Shown: positions 7,081-13,984 of the stretch, piece by piece
Numbering within the stretch: the first letter of the stretch is position 1
Layout of the letters: each line of letters starts with the position of its first letter
Source: CAZXBB01 sp964638815
GTDB taxonomy: Bacteria > Planctomycetota > Phycisphaerae > Phycisphaerales > SM1A02
Direction: 5' to 3'
NCBI GenBank assembly: GCA_964638815.1
Contig: CAZXBB010000432.1
Location: 1 to 14,146, forward strand
DNA length: 14,146 nucleotides
The notes under the pieces: generated by a model
Database searches by the model: none
What the model was told of the DNA's origin: nothing
What the model saw: the letters and a program-made list of their open reading frames with translations, nothing else
Made by a program: the position numbers and the translations under genes

Positions 7081-9012
7081 TCAGCCCCAGTTCACGAGGA
7101 CCGCGAGCAGATCCGGCACGCCGACCGCGCAGTCCCCGTCGATGTCGCCGACGCACGAGGGGGGACACGGGTCGGGACACGGACCCCACGCCGCCAGCAC
7201 CGCGATGAGATCGGCGACGTCCACGACGCCGTTCCCGTCAACGTCGCCGGGGACGACCCCGCTCTCGACCGTGACGCAGGCGGAGAACTCGGACGTGTCG
7301 CCGGTCGCGTCGCGGGTCGCGGTCGCGGTGATCACCTGGCCGACGGGCACCGTGACCGGCAGTATCGCCAGGATCGGCGCGTCGCCGTTCGCATCGGTGA
7401 CGACCGCGGTCTCGCCCAGGAACTGCTCGCCTTCGCCGAAACCGCTCGCGTCGCACGATTCGCTCGCGAAGAACTGCACCGTGAAAGCTGCGTCGGGCGA
7501 CGAGTTCAGGTTCCCGTCGATCCGGGTCGTCGATCCGCCCGACTCGGCCGTGTCGATCACCGGGTGGTTCTGGAGACCGTTGCCGCCGGCGTCTGCGTCG
7601 CCGGGATCGTTGGGCGTCGGGCCGGACTGACCCGTCGCAGTGAGGAGGTCGATGCCGAGCAGTCCGTTGGAGTGGATCGCGTTGCGGTCGATCGTGACAC
7701 CGTTGACGCCGCTCACGATCGTGATGCCGGTGCGTTCGTTGAACGCCACGAGGTTGCCCTCGCCGGCGCCCGGTCCGCCGACCTGGCCCCCGGACGCGTA
7801 ACCCTGGAACCACGAGAACGAGATTCCGTCGAGGTTCGGAACCGGGCTCCCGCCGGTCGAGTCGCTGCCGACCCGGTTCCCCCGGATGACGACGCCGGTG
7901 TTCGGCCCGCTGATCGCGACGCCGGTGCCGAAGAGCTGCCCGGCGTAATGGTTGACGCCCGCTTTGCGGATGCCCGAGATCAGGTTGCCGCGGATCACGG
8001 TGTCGTCGGACTCGCGCACTCCGACTCCGACCGTGCCGTGGGCGCCGGGGTACCGCGCCGCGCCGTCCTCCGTCGTGCCGATGTAGTTGCCTTCGACGAG
8101 GGTGCCGACGGCCCATTCGATCCCGACCTGGTCGCCGAGCGGGAAGCCCTCCTCACCGTACTTGCCGTTGTCGGCGATCCAGTTGCGCTCTTCCGGGGTC
8201 GGGCCGCCGACTCGCGTGTTGTACGGCGTGTACTCCGGGCAGCAGTAGGCGCCGCGTACCTGCACCCCGGCGTACGGGCTGCCGATGATCGTGTTGCCGA
8301 TGACGACGGTGCCGTCCACCGGGCCGTCGATCCGCACGCCGGCGTTCCCGCCGGAGAGCACGTTGCCGTCGCCGGGCTCCGTACCGCCGATGACGTTGCC
8401 GGTCGCGGGGTCGCCGACGTTGCCCTGCACCTTCACGCCGGCGTACAGCGATCCGGAGATCGTGCAGGAGATCACGCGGTTGTTGTCGCCGCGGATCTCG
8501 ACGCCGTAACCGCGCTGCATGACGCGATCGAGACCCTTGATCGTGCAGTTGTCGGCATTGATGAACATCGCGGCGACGCCCCAGCCGTTGGCCTGAAGCC
8601 CGTAGATGCCGACCTCCCAGCCGGCGGGGTTCGTGTCGCCGGTGAAATCCGTCTGGCTGGTGAAATCGAGCGTGGTTCCGTCGTCGTTGATGAGGAACGG
8701 GCCGTCCTCCAGACGCAGGATCGCCCGGTCGTTGTAGAGCCACCACTCCCCGGGGGGGATGGCGAACGCGATGGTCTGCGGGCCGGCGGTGTTGTTCGTG
8801 GCGATGCACGCCTCGCGGAACGACACGCGGCCGTCGGGACCGGGGAGGTCCTCGACGCGCCGGCTGCCGCCGAAGTCGGTGACGTCCTCGAGGGTGTCCA
8901 CGGTGACGGTCTCGCCGGCCGCTGTCGCGACGGCGACGGGCAGCGCCAGCGCGGCCGCGATGATGATGATGACGGCGGCGCGGGGAGCGGGTTCGGACTT
9001 GAGGAGCTTCAC
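7081..9012 (-). CDS. Secreted CSLREA-like right-handed beta-helix protein with dockerin-like tag
   Basis: This 643-residue protein starts with GTG at 9012. That start is preferred because GAGG lies 6 bases upstream and it gives a clean signal peptide (VKLLKSEPAPR, then AAVIIIIAAALALPVAVA, cut near ATAA-G). The frame is open much further upstream, but that part looks non-coding. Residues 34-75 (VTVDTLEDV...GRVSFREACIATNNT) resemble the CSLREA domain found at the start of secreted repeat proteins. Residues about 150-460 are parallel beta-helix repeats (for example NTIIGSPYAGVQVRG, TVIRGNLISGI, GVVIRGNRVG). Residues about 468-585 carry a segment with NDPGDADAGGNGLQNHPVI, FTVQFFASESCDASG and TGDTSEFSACV, typical of the same group. 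Residues 589-643 are the EF-hand tag with WGPC, diverged in the second loop (DIDGDC) and with extra Cys. Beta-helices often bind or cleave polysaccharides, but no catalytic set is recognisable. Confidence 0.91.
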   Translation of the reverse strand: MKLLKSEPAPRAAVIIIIAAALALPVAVATAAGETVTVDTLEDVTDFGGSRRVEDLPGPDGRVSFREACIATNNTAGPQTIAFAIPPGEWWLYNDRAILRLEDGPFLINDDGTTLDFTSQTDFTGDTNPAGWEVGIYGLQANGWGVAAMFINADNCTIKGLDRVMQRGYGVEIRGDNNRVISCTISGSLYAGVKVQGNVGDPATGNVIGGTEPGDGNVLSGGNAGVRIDGPVDGTVVIGNTIIGSPYAGVQVRGAYCCPEYTPYNTRVGGPTPEERNWIADNGKYGEEGFPLGDQVGIEWAVGTLVEGNYIGTTEDGAARYPGAHGTVGVGVRESDDTVIRGNLISGIRKAGVNHYAGQLFGTGVAISGPNTGVVIRGNRVGSDSTGGSPVPNLDGISFSWFQGYASGGQVGGPGAGEGNLVAFNERTGITIVSGVNGVTIDRNAIHSNGLLGIDLLTATGQSGPTPNDPGDADAGGNGLQNHPVIDTAESGGSTTRIDGNLNSSPDAAFTVQFFASESCDASGFGEGEQFLGETAVVTDANGDAPILAILPVTVPVGQVITATATRDATGDTSEFSACVTVESGVVPGDVDGNGVVDVADLIAVLAAWGPCPDPCPPSCVGDIDGDCAVGVPDLLAVLVNWG

Positions 9013-9018
9013 GATTCG

Positions 9019-9038
9019 CCTCAATGCCCCTGAGGGGC
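9019..9038 (-). promoter_or_regulatory. Ribosome-binding site and overlapping hairpins of the beta-helix gene
   Basis: On the minus strand GAGG (9019-9022) sits 6 bases before the GTG start and decides it. Just upstream, GCCCC-TCA-GGGGC (9026-9038) can form a tight hairpin. An alternative pairing joins CGCC(CC)TCA with TGAGGCG and would cover the ribosome-binding site. The two folds exclude each other. Whether this has any regulatory role is unproven. Confidence 0.5.
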
Positions 9039-9297
9039 GCTGGTTCGCGGTGCCTGGTTTCGGGGTGCGGTCCGCGACGGGACACCCGCCGCGTGCGACG
9101 CCTCGCATCTGCCGCCCTGACGGTAGAGGCGCCCCGCGATCCCGAAAGACGTCAAAATAAGGGGTTTTCATGCCCCCGGAGACCCGACCGGTACCCGAAT
9201 CCATGCCTGCCCGGCCCGTCCCCGGTATCTCGAAGGAGCGGGCTACCCTCACTCTTGACGACGCGGAACCCGCGGGGCCCGGTGGAGACACGCCGTT
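9039..9297. other. Divergent intergenic region between beta-helix gene and sigma factor gene
   Basis: This stretch should contain outward-facing promoters for both neighbours. A plus-strand TTGACG occurs at 9255-9260, but no -10 box lies 16-18 bases later. A minus-strand TTGACG also occurs near 9155, again without a convincing partner. Small inverted repeats are present, such as CGCGG-AAC-CCGCG (9262-9274). GGTGGAG at 9281-9287 is a possible Shine-Dalgarno for an upstream, non-AUG start of the sigma factor. No further gene is seen. Confidence 0.4.
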
Positions 9298-9327
9298 CTG
9301 AGCACGGAACACCATGACATCACGTGC

Positions 9328-9876
9328 ATGCTCGATCGCGTGACGACCGGCGACCACGCGGCGATCAACGACCTCATGCCGCTCGTCTACGACGAGCTGC
9401 GGTCGCTCGCCGGCCGGTACCTCCGGGACGAGCGATCCGGCCACACGCTCCAGGCCACGGCGCTGGTGCACGAGGCGTACATGCGGCTCGTGAACGGTGC
9501 GGACCGCACATGGGTCAACCGCGCCCACTTCTTCGCGACCGCGGCGACCGCGATCCGGCGGATCCTGATCGAGCACGCCCGGCGCCGGGGCCGGCTCAAA
9601 CGCGGCGGCGACGCGCGCCGTGTTCCGCTCGAGGGCACCGCGGTCGCGATCGAGGACGACGAGCGTCTGCTCGAGCTGGACGAGGCCCTCAACCGCCTGG
9701 CGGAGGTCGATCCCCGCAAGGCCCGCGTCGTCGAGCTCCGCTTCTTCGCGGGCCTCATGGCCGACGAAGCCGCGGCGGTGCTGGGCGTCTCGACCGTCAC
9801 GGTCGCGCGCGACTGGCGTATGGCCCGCGCGTGGATCCGAAGCCAGCTCGAAGAGGGCCGGCCGGATGGAAACTGA
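9328..9876 (+). CDS. ECF-like RNA polymerase sigma factor (planctomycete TIGR02999-type)
   Basis: From the first in-frame ATG this is 182 residues. Region 2 spans about residues 8-85 (LMPLVYDELRSLAGRYLRDE, TLQATALVHEAYMRLV, HFFATAATAIRRILIEHARR). Region 4 spans about 115-172 (LNRLAEVDPRKARVVELRFF, then the helix-turn-helix LMADEAAAVLGVSTVTVARDW). This matches the short ECF-like family common in Planctomycetes, which lacks a typical anti-sigma partner and is often paired with a Ser/Thr kinase. The real start may be upstream. The in-frame codons from 9298 read CTG then STEHHDITCMLDRV, which resembles the usual family N-terminus; GGTGGAG lies 10 bases before that CTG, whereas ATG 9328 has no nearby Shine-Dalgarno. 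An in-frame stop at 9256-9258 limits any extension. The 3' end overlaps the kinase start by 11 bases, so the two are co-translated. Confidence 0.92.
   Translation: MLDRVTTGDHAAINDLMPLVYDELRSLAGRYLRDERSGHTLQATALVHEAYMRLVNGADRTWVNRAHFFATAATAIRRILIEHARRRGRLKRGGDARRVPLEGTAVAIEDDERLLELDEALNRLAEVDPRKARVVELRFFAGLMADEAAAVLGVSTVTVARDWRMARAWIRSQLEEGRPDGN
9853..9857 (+). promoter_or_regulatory. Ribosome-binding site of the kinase gene inside the sigma factor gene
   Basis: GAGGG lies 8 bases before the ATG at 9866, inside the last codons of the sigma factor gene. It fixes the kinase start at METERW, which overlaps the sigma factor stop (9874-9876), and indicates translational coupling. Confidence 0.65.
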
Positions 9877-12640
9877 ACGCTGGATACGGATCGAGCGCGT
9901 CTTCCACGCTGTGGTCGAGCGGCCACCCCGCGAGCGCGCCCGCTTCCTCGACGACGCGTGCGGAGGCGACGCGAGCCTGCGGGCGGAGGTCGAGAGGCTG
10001 CTCGCCTTCGACGAGGAGACACCGAGCTTCATCGACGTCCCGACGGCGGACGCCGACCAGCGCTCGCCATCCGGCGCCGAGTTCGATCCGCGCATCGGGC
10101 AGTGCGCCGGCGTCTACCGGCTGCTCTCGCGCATCGGCGCCGGCGGCATGGGCGTGATCTACCGCGCGCGGCGCGATGACGATCTCTTCTCCTACCCCGT
10201 CGCCGTCAAGCTCGTCCGCCGGGACGCCGGCGACGACCAGGTCCTGCGTCGCTTCGAGATCGAGCGGCGGACGCTGGCCAACCTCAACCATCCGAACATC
10301 GCGCGGTTGCTCGACGGCGGTGTCACCGACGACGGAGCGCCGTATCTCGTCATGGAGCTGGTCGATGGCGTACCCATCGACACCTACTGCGACGAGCAGC
10401 GGCTTCCCGTCGCGGATCGCCTGACGCTCTTCCGCACCGTCTGTCGAGCGGTGCACTACGCGCACCAGAACCTCGTGGTGCATCGCGATCTCAAGCCGAG
10501 CAACATCCTCGTGGACGCGCAGGGCGTCCCGAAGCTGCTGGACTTCGGGATCGCGAAGGTCCTCGAACCGGACGACGCCGACCCGCGGCGGGATCACACG
10601 GCGACCGTCTCGCGCATGCTCACACCGGACTACGCGAGCCCCGAGCAGATTCGCGGCGAGCCGACGAGCACGGTGACCGACGTCTACTCGCTCGGCGTGA
10701 TCCTCTACGGTCTGCTCACGGGCCGCCGCCCCCACCGGCTGACGAGCAGCCGTATCGACGACATCGAGCGCGCGGTCTGCGACCGGGAGGCCACGAAGCC
10801 GAGCGTCGCGGTCGCGAGCCCGGTTCCCGCGACCGGCTGGCGGGGCGACGACCCGAACCCTCCGACGCCGGAGGGCATGGCCCGTCTGCGCAGCAGCGCT
10901 CCGGCGAAGCTTCGCCGGCAGCTCCGCGGCGACCTCGACAACATCGTGATGATGGCGCTGCGAAAGGAGGCGGCGCGGCGCTACGCCTCCGCCGAGCAAT
11001 TCGCCGCCGACATCGACCGCTATCTCGGCGGCCTCCCGATCCTCGCACGCAGGGACACGATGGTCTACCGCGGCCTGAAGTTCGTCCGGCGCAACCGGAT
11101 CGCCGTGGCCGCGGCCGCCCTGATCTTCGTCGCGCTCGCCGCCAGCGCCGTCGTCTCCGCCTCGCTGGCCCGCGTGGCGGCACGCGACCGCGACGCGGCG
11201 CAGGAGGCACGGACGCAGACCGAGCGCCAGGCCGAGCATGCCAGGATCGAGTCGGATTCGGCGAACGAGGTCGCACGCATCCTCGGTGACGCCTTCCTGG
11301 CTTCGACGACGGGGCGCGACGGGGACGAACGGGAGGCCGTCGCGGCAGCCCTCGATCGCGAGCTCGATCGTGTGCGCCGTCAGTTCGCGGCGCGGCGTCA
11401 CCTCCTGGCGAACCTGATCGACTCGATCGGGCACATCCACCTCGATCTCCAGCTCTTCGACCGGGCCGAATCGCTCTTCGACGAGGCCCACGCGATCCGC
11501 ATCGACGAGGTCGGCCCCGAGAGTCTCGAAGTGGCGCGGAGCTTCGACAGCCGCGGGGAGCTGCGTTACCACCGCGGCGACTTCGTCGGCGCCGAGGCGG
11601 CGTTCCGCAAGGCGATCGACCTGCACCGGCGTCATCCGCCCGACGTGCACACGGACATCGCCCTCGCGGCGAACAACCTGGGCGTCGCGTTGCGATCGCT
11701 CGGGCGGCTCGACGAGGCCCAGACGCTGCACGAGGAGGCGCTTGCCCTGCGGCGGCGCGCAGTGCCCGAGGACGCGCCGGCGGTGGCCGAGAGCCTGAAC
11801 AACCTGGCCGGCATCGACCTCGGGCGCGCCGACTACGAGAAGGCCCAGAGGCATCTGCGCGAGGCGCTCGAGATCCGGCGTCGGGTCCTCGGCGAGAATC
11901 ACCCGCTCGTCGCGCAGACGCTCAGCAACCTCGCGCTGACGCTTCACCAGGCGGGCGACACGGCGGCCGCGGAACCGCTCTTTCGCGAAGCCGTCGCGGC
12001 GTTGCGGCGGCTCGGCGGTCCGGAGGAGCCGGGCCTCGCGCGGACGCTCGGGAGCCTCGCCGGGGTCCTCCGGGTCCGGGGCGGGAAAGAGGAAGCCCGC
12101 GCGCTCCTTGAGGAATCGCTCGAGATCCACATGCGACGCTCGGGGCCCGATCACCCGAGCGTCGCGAACACGCTCGCGCAGCTCGCCGCACTCGACCGCG
12201 ATGCCGGCCGGACGACGCAGGCGCGTGAACGATGGATCGAGACGCTCCGCATTCAGCGGCTCGCGCTACCGGCCGCGCACCCGAACATCGGCACGTCGCT
12301 CGTCGGCTACGGCGGGCTCCTCACGGACATCGGCGAGGCCGACACGGCCGAGCCCCTGCTGCGCGAAGCGCTTGGGATCTACCGCGTCGCACTGCCCGCG
12401 GATCACTGGTTCATCGCGCTCGCGGAGACGGCGCTGGGATCGTGCCTGGCCGCGCAGGGCGAGTACGAGGAAGCCCGACCGCTCGTCACCCGAGGCTACG
12501 AGTCGCTCCGCGCGACGCGTGGCGACGCGGCCGAGGAGACCGCGAACGCCCGGACCGCGGTCCGGCGTCTCTACGAGGCGTGGGGGCGACCGGTGCCGGC
12601 GGGCCTGCTGACGACGCCCGGAGCGCGGCGCGAGGGGTAG
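9866..12640 (+). CDS. Membrane-anchored Ser/Thr protein kinase with C-terminal TPR array
   Basis: This 924-residue protein is a Hanks-type (PknB-like) kinase. Residues 1-60 are a helical lead segment (RWIRIERVFHAVVERPPRER...LRAEVERLL) usual in planctomycete kinases of this type. The kinase domain spans about 84-390: glycine loop GAGGMG 91-96, VAVK with Lys115, catalytic HRDLKPSN 206-213, DFG 226-228, and SPE 258-260 in place of APE. All key residues are present, so an active enzyme is expected. One membrane helix lies at about 411-433 (IAVAAAALIFVALAASAVV), placing the kinase in the cytoplasm and the C-terminal part probably outside the inner membrane. A polar coiled segment (435-470) follows. 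Residues 514-891 are nine consecutive 42-residue TPR units of kinesin-light-chain type. The gene overlaps the sigma factor by 11 bases; the kinase is inferred to control that sigma factor or its regulators. No clear terminator follows. Confidence 0.95.
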   Translation: METERWIRIERVFHAVVERPPRERARFLDDACGGDASLRAEVERLLAFDEETPSFIDVPTADADQRSPSGAEFDPRIGQCAGVYRLLSRIGAGGMGVIYRARRDDDLFSYPVAVKLVRRDAGDDQVLRRFEIERRTLANLNHPNIARLLDGGVTDDGAPYLVMELVDGVPIDTYCDEQRLPVADRLTLFRTVCRAVHYAHQNLVVHRDLKPSNILVDAQGVPKLLDFGIAKVLEPDDADPRRDHTATVSRMLTPDYASPEQIRGEPTSTVTDVYSLGVILYGLLTGRRPHRLTSSRIDDIERAVCDREATKPSVAVASPVPATGWRGDDPNPPTPEGMARLRSSAPAKLRRQLRGDLDNIVMMALRKEAARRYASAEQFAADIDRYLGGLPILARRDTMVYRGLKFVRRNRIAVAAAALIFVALAASAVVSASLARVAARDRDAAQEARTQTERQAEHARIESDSANEVARILGDAFLASTTGRDGDEREAVAAALDRELDRVRRQFAARRHLLANLIDSIGHIHLDLQLFDRAESLFDEAHAIRIDEVGPESLEVARSFDSRGELRYHRGDFVGAEAAFRKAIDLHRRHPPDVHTDIALAANNLGVALRSLGRLDEAQTLHEEALALRRRAVPEDAPAVAESLNNLAGIDLGRADYEKAQRHLREALEIRRRVLGENHPLVAQTLSNLALTLHQAGDTAAAEPLFREAVAALRRLGGPEEPGLARTLGSLAGVLRVRGGKEEARALLEESLEIHMRRSGPDHPSVANTLAQLAALDRDAGRTTQARERWIETLRIQRLALPAAHPNIGTSLVGYGGLLTDIGEADTAEPLLREALGIYRVALPADHWFIALAETALGSCLAAQGEYEEARPLVTRGYESLRATRGDAAEETANARTAVRRLYEAWGRPVPAGLLTTPGARREG

Positions 12641-12716
12641 CCGCGCCGGTTCGGTCTCCAACTTGAAGCGGGTCGTCCACAGTGGGCGATCCGGCCTCGC
12701 GTTTCGAGCCTCGACG

Positions 12717-13562
12717 TTAGAGATCGTTGTCCCACTCGAGCCGGAAGTGCCCCCCGCAACCATCGACAACAACGAGCCAGGTGTCAGTGCCGGTCGGGTC
12801 GGACTGGTCCGCCGAAGAGTCATTCCGGAAGAGGTTGTCAGGTGTCCCATCCTCGAGGGACGGAAGCGCCGCGGGCACCAGCGTGTCATGAACAGTCGTG
12901 TGATTATCGTTGTAGCAGACGTTGCCGACCCAATGACGCCCGTGTCCGTGGAGTTCGTACGTCGGATCGAAGGGCACAACGATGCCGTCCTTTGGGCCTC
13001 GGTTCGCAATTGCCGCAAACCTGGAATTCAAGCTCGCGCGCCATTCGTTCTCTTTGCGGGGACCGCCGACAGGAATGGAGGCGTATGAGACGTTGGCTTC
13101 CACCTGTAGCTTGGCGCGAAAGCCCCGGTCCCAGTAGACGTCCCGTGCTACGTCGTAGGCTGTGAAGTCGTAGCGATCGTACACAAAGACGTTCGCGTTC
13201 GGCTCGGCAGGGCCGACGCAGAGATCGGGCGTGTAGTAGTTCTGCATGATGCATGCAGAGTGGACATTCGCGGTCGTGTTGTTGCGCGTATCTTCGGGGC
13301 CACGCCCCGGGACATCTCGTGACACGCCGCCAAGGCTGACTGGCAGCGGATCGATAAGACCAGGCGTCGGGAAGGTCTGGTTTGCGGCGTCTGCGAACGT
13401 GAGCCAGGCAGAGTGAATCTCTCTCATCTGCGAAGCGTCTCTGAGCATGTGGCCTCGCGCTCGTGCGACGGACAACGCCGGCATCAAGACGCCAAGGAGT
13501 CCCGCGATGATCGCGATCACGACTAGTGTCTCGACAAGAGTGAATGCTCGTTTTGTGACCAT
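12717..13562 (-). CDS. Type II secretion/type IV pilin-like pseudopilin
   Basis: This 281-residue protein has a prepilin N-terminus: short basic leader MVTKRA, then FTLVETLVVIAIIAGLLGVL. Prepilin peptidase would cut after Ala6 (Ala replaces the usual Gly), leaving Phe1 and Glu5 of the mature protein. The hydrophobic helix (residues 7-33) anchors it in the inner membrane. The rest is a soluble domain with five Cys (104, 115, 216, 269 and the like are visible as HSACIM, DLCVG, NVCYN, DGCGG). HGRHWVGNVCYNDNHTTVHD at about 206-226 resembles the H-X(n)-DG/ND tail motif of abundant planctomycete pilin-like proteins. It is orphaned: no assembly genes are nearby. GC is visibly lower and third positions far less GC-biased than in the neighbours. 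It converges on the kinase gene 76 bases away and has no strong Shine-Dalgarno. Role unknown; a surface or secretion-associated minor pilin is likely. Confidence 0.9.
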   Translation of the reverse strand: MVTKRAFTLVETLVVIAIIAGLLGVLMPALSVARARGHMLRDASQMREIHSAWLTFADAANQTFPTPGLIDPLPVSLGGVSRDVPGRGPEDTRNNTTANVHSACIMQNYYTPDLCVGPAEPNANVFVYDRYDFTAYDVARDVYWDRGFRAKLQVEANVSYASIPVGGPRKENEWRASLNSRFAAIANRGPKDGIVVPFDPTYELHGHGRHWVGNVCYNDNHTTVHDTLVPAALPSLEDGTPDNLFRNDSSADQSDPTGTDTWLVVVDGCGGHFRLEWDNDL

Positions 13563-13689
13563 GCTGTTGTCGCCAGTCAGCTCGATGACGTCAGGTTACG
13601 CCGCGTATGGGATGATACGGCATCAGAGGCGGACAACTGCACGATCAAGGCTGTTTGGCCCACAGATTCGGGATCGAGGGCCCCGGGGA
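13563..13689. other. Upstream region of the pseudopilin gene
   Basis: This spacer lies between the pseudopilin start and the repeat element. On the minus strand there are TTGTCC and TATCAT hexamers, but they are only about 13 bases apart, so I do not call a promoter. No Shine-Dalgarno is obvious before the ATG at 13562. No gene is seen. Confidence 0.4.
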
Positions 13690-13873
13690 GTGCGCGACGG
13701 GGGCGTAACACGTGGTGCGGGGGTCTTTCGAACGTTCGGGGGGCTGCGTCGTGCAGCCCCTTTGCGCGTGACGTGGTGTTTAGACCTTTGCCCGTCACGC
13801 GCGGCGACGCTGCATCCTGCAGCTCACGCTACGAAGTCCCGACATGCCAGTGCGACGGCGGCATCCTGCCGCC
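13690..13873. repeat. Structured direct repeat, copy A
   Basis: It aligns without gaps to 13964-14146 at an offset of 274 bases, with about 17 mismatches in 183 positions by hand count (about 91% identity). It contains four inverted repeats: GGGGCTGC/GCAGCCCC (13740-13760, followed by TTT), GCGCGTGACG/CGTCACGCGC (13764-13802), GCTGCA/TGCAGC (13809-13823) and GGCGGCA/TGCCGCC (13857-13873). The last two both have a TCC loop framed by CA and TG. The first hairpin followed by TTTG looks terminator-like on the plus strand. Confidence 0.9.
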
Positions 13874-13882
13874 TTGATTTGG

Positions 13883-13984
13883 GACGTTTGGGGCCGTGCG
13901 CGATGGAGGTGCGATGGACGTTTGGGGCCGTGCGCGATGGGGGTGCGACGGACGTTTGGGGCCGTGCGCGATCGAGGTGTAACA
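13883..13984. repeat. 34-base tandem repeat, three units
   Basis: Three consecutive 34-base units begin at 13883, 13917 and 13951, each opening GACGTTTGGGGCCGTGCGCG. The first two differ at only a few positions; the third diverges at its 3' end, where it merges into repeat copy B. A degenerate trace of the unit (GTGCGCGA at 13690) precedes copy A. There are no spacers between units, so this is not a CRISPR array. Confidence 0.9.

Noticed and set aside
311..9012. Cellulosome-type cluster suggested by dockerin-like domains
   Set aside because: No cohesin, scaffoldin or recognisable glycoside hydrolase is present in the window.
2..9033. Very long plus-strand open frames (2-1387, 2003-3745, 4154-5440, 5503-9033) antisense to the secreted protein genes
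   Set aside because: Their translations are low-complexity, rich in Arg, Val, Asp and Glu, mirroring the Asp/Gly-rich repeats on the other strand. One crosses two genes and an intergenic region. The minus-strand genes have signal peptides, recognisable repeats and tags.
9013..10095. N-terminal extension of the beta-helix protein
   Set aside because: The added sequence is antisense to the sigma factor gene in part, has no signal peptide, and a well-placed ribosome-binding site supports GTG 9012.
9797..12154. 785-codon minus-strand open frame opposite the kinase
   Set aside because: It is antisense to an intact kinase with all catalytic motifs and has no recognisable domain; it is a by-product of GC-rich codon use.
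12693..12710. Terminator between the convergent kinase and pseudopilin genes
   Set aside because: The GGcCTCG/CGAGCC stem is short, bulged and lacks a U-tract on either strand.
13883..13984. CRISPR array
   Set aside because: The 34-base units are directly adjacent with no spacers, and no cas gene is present.
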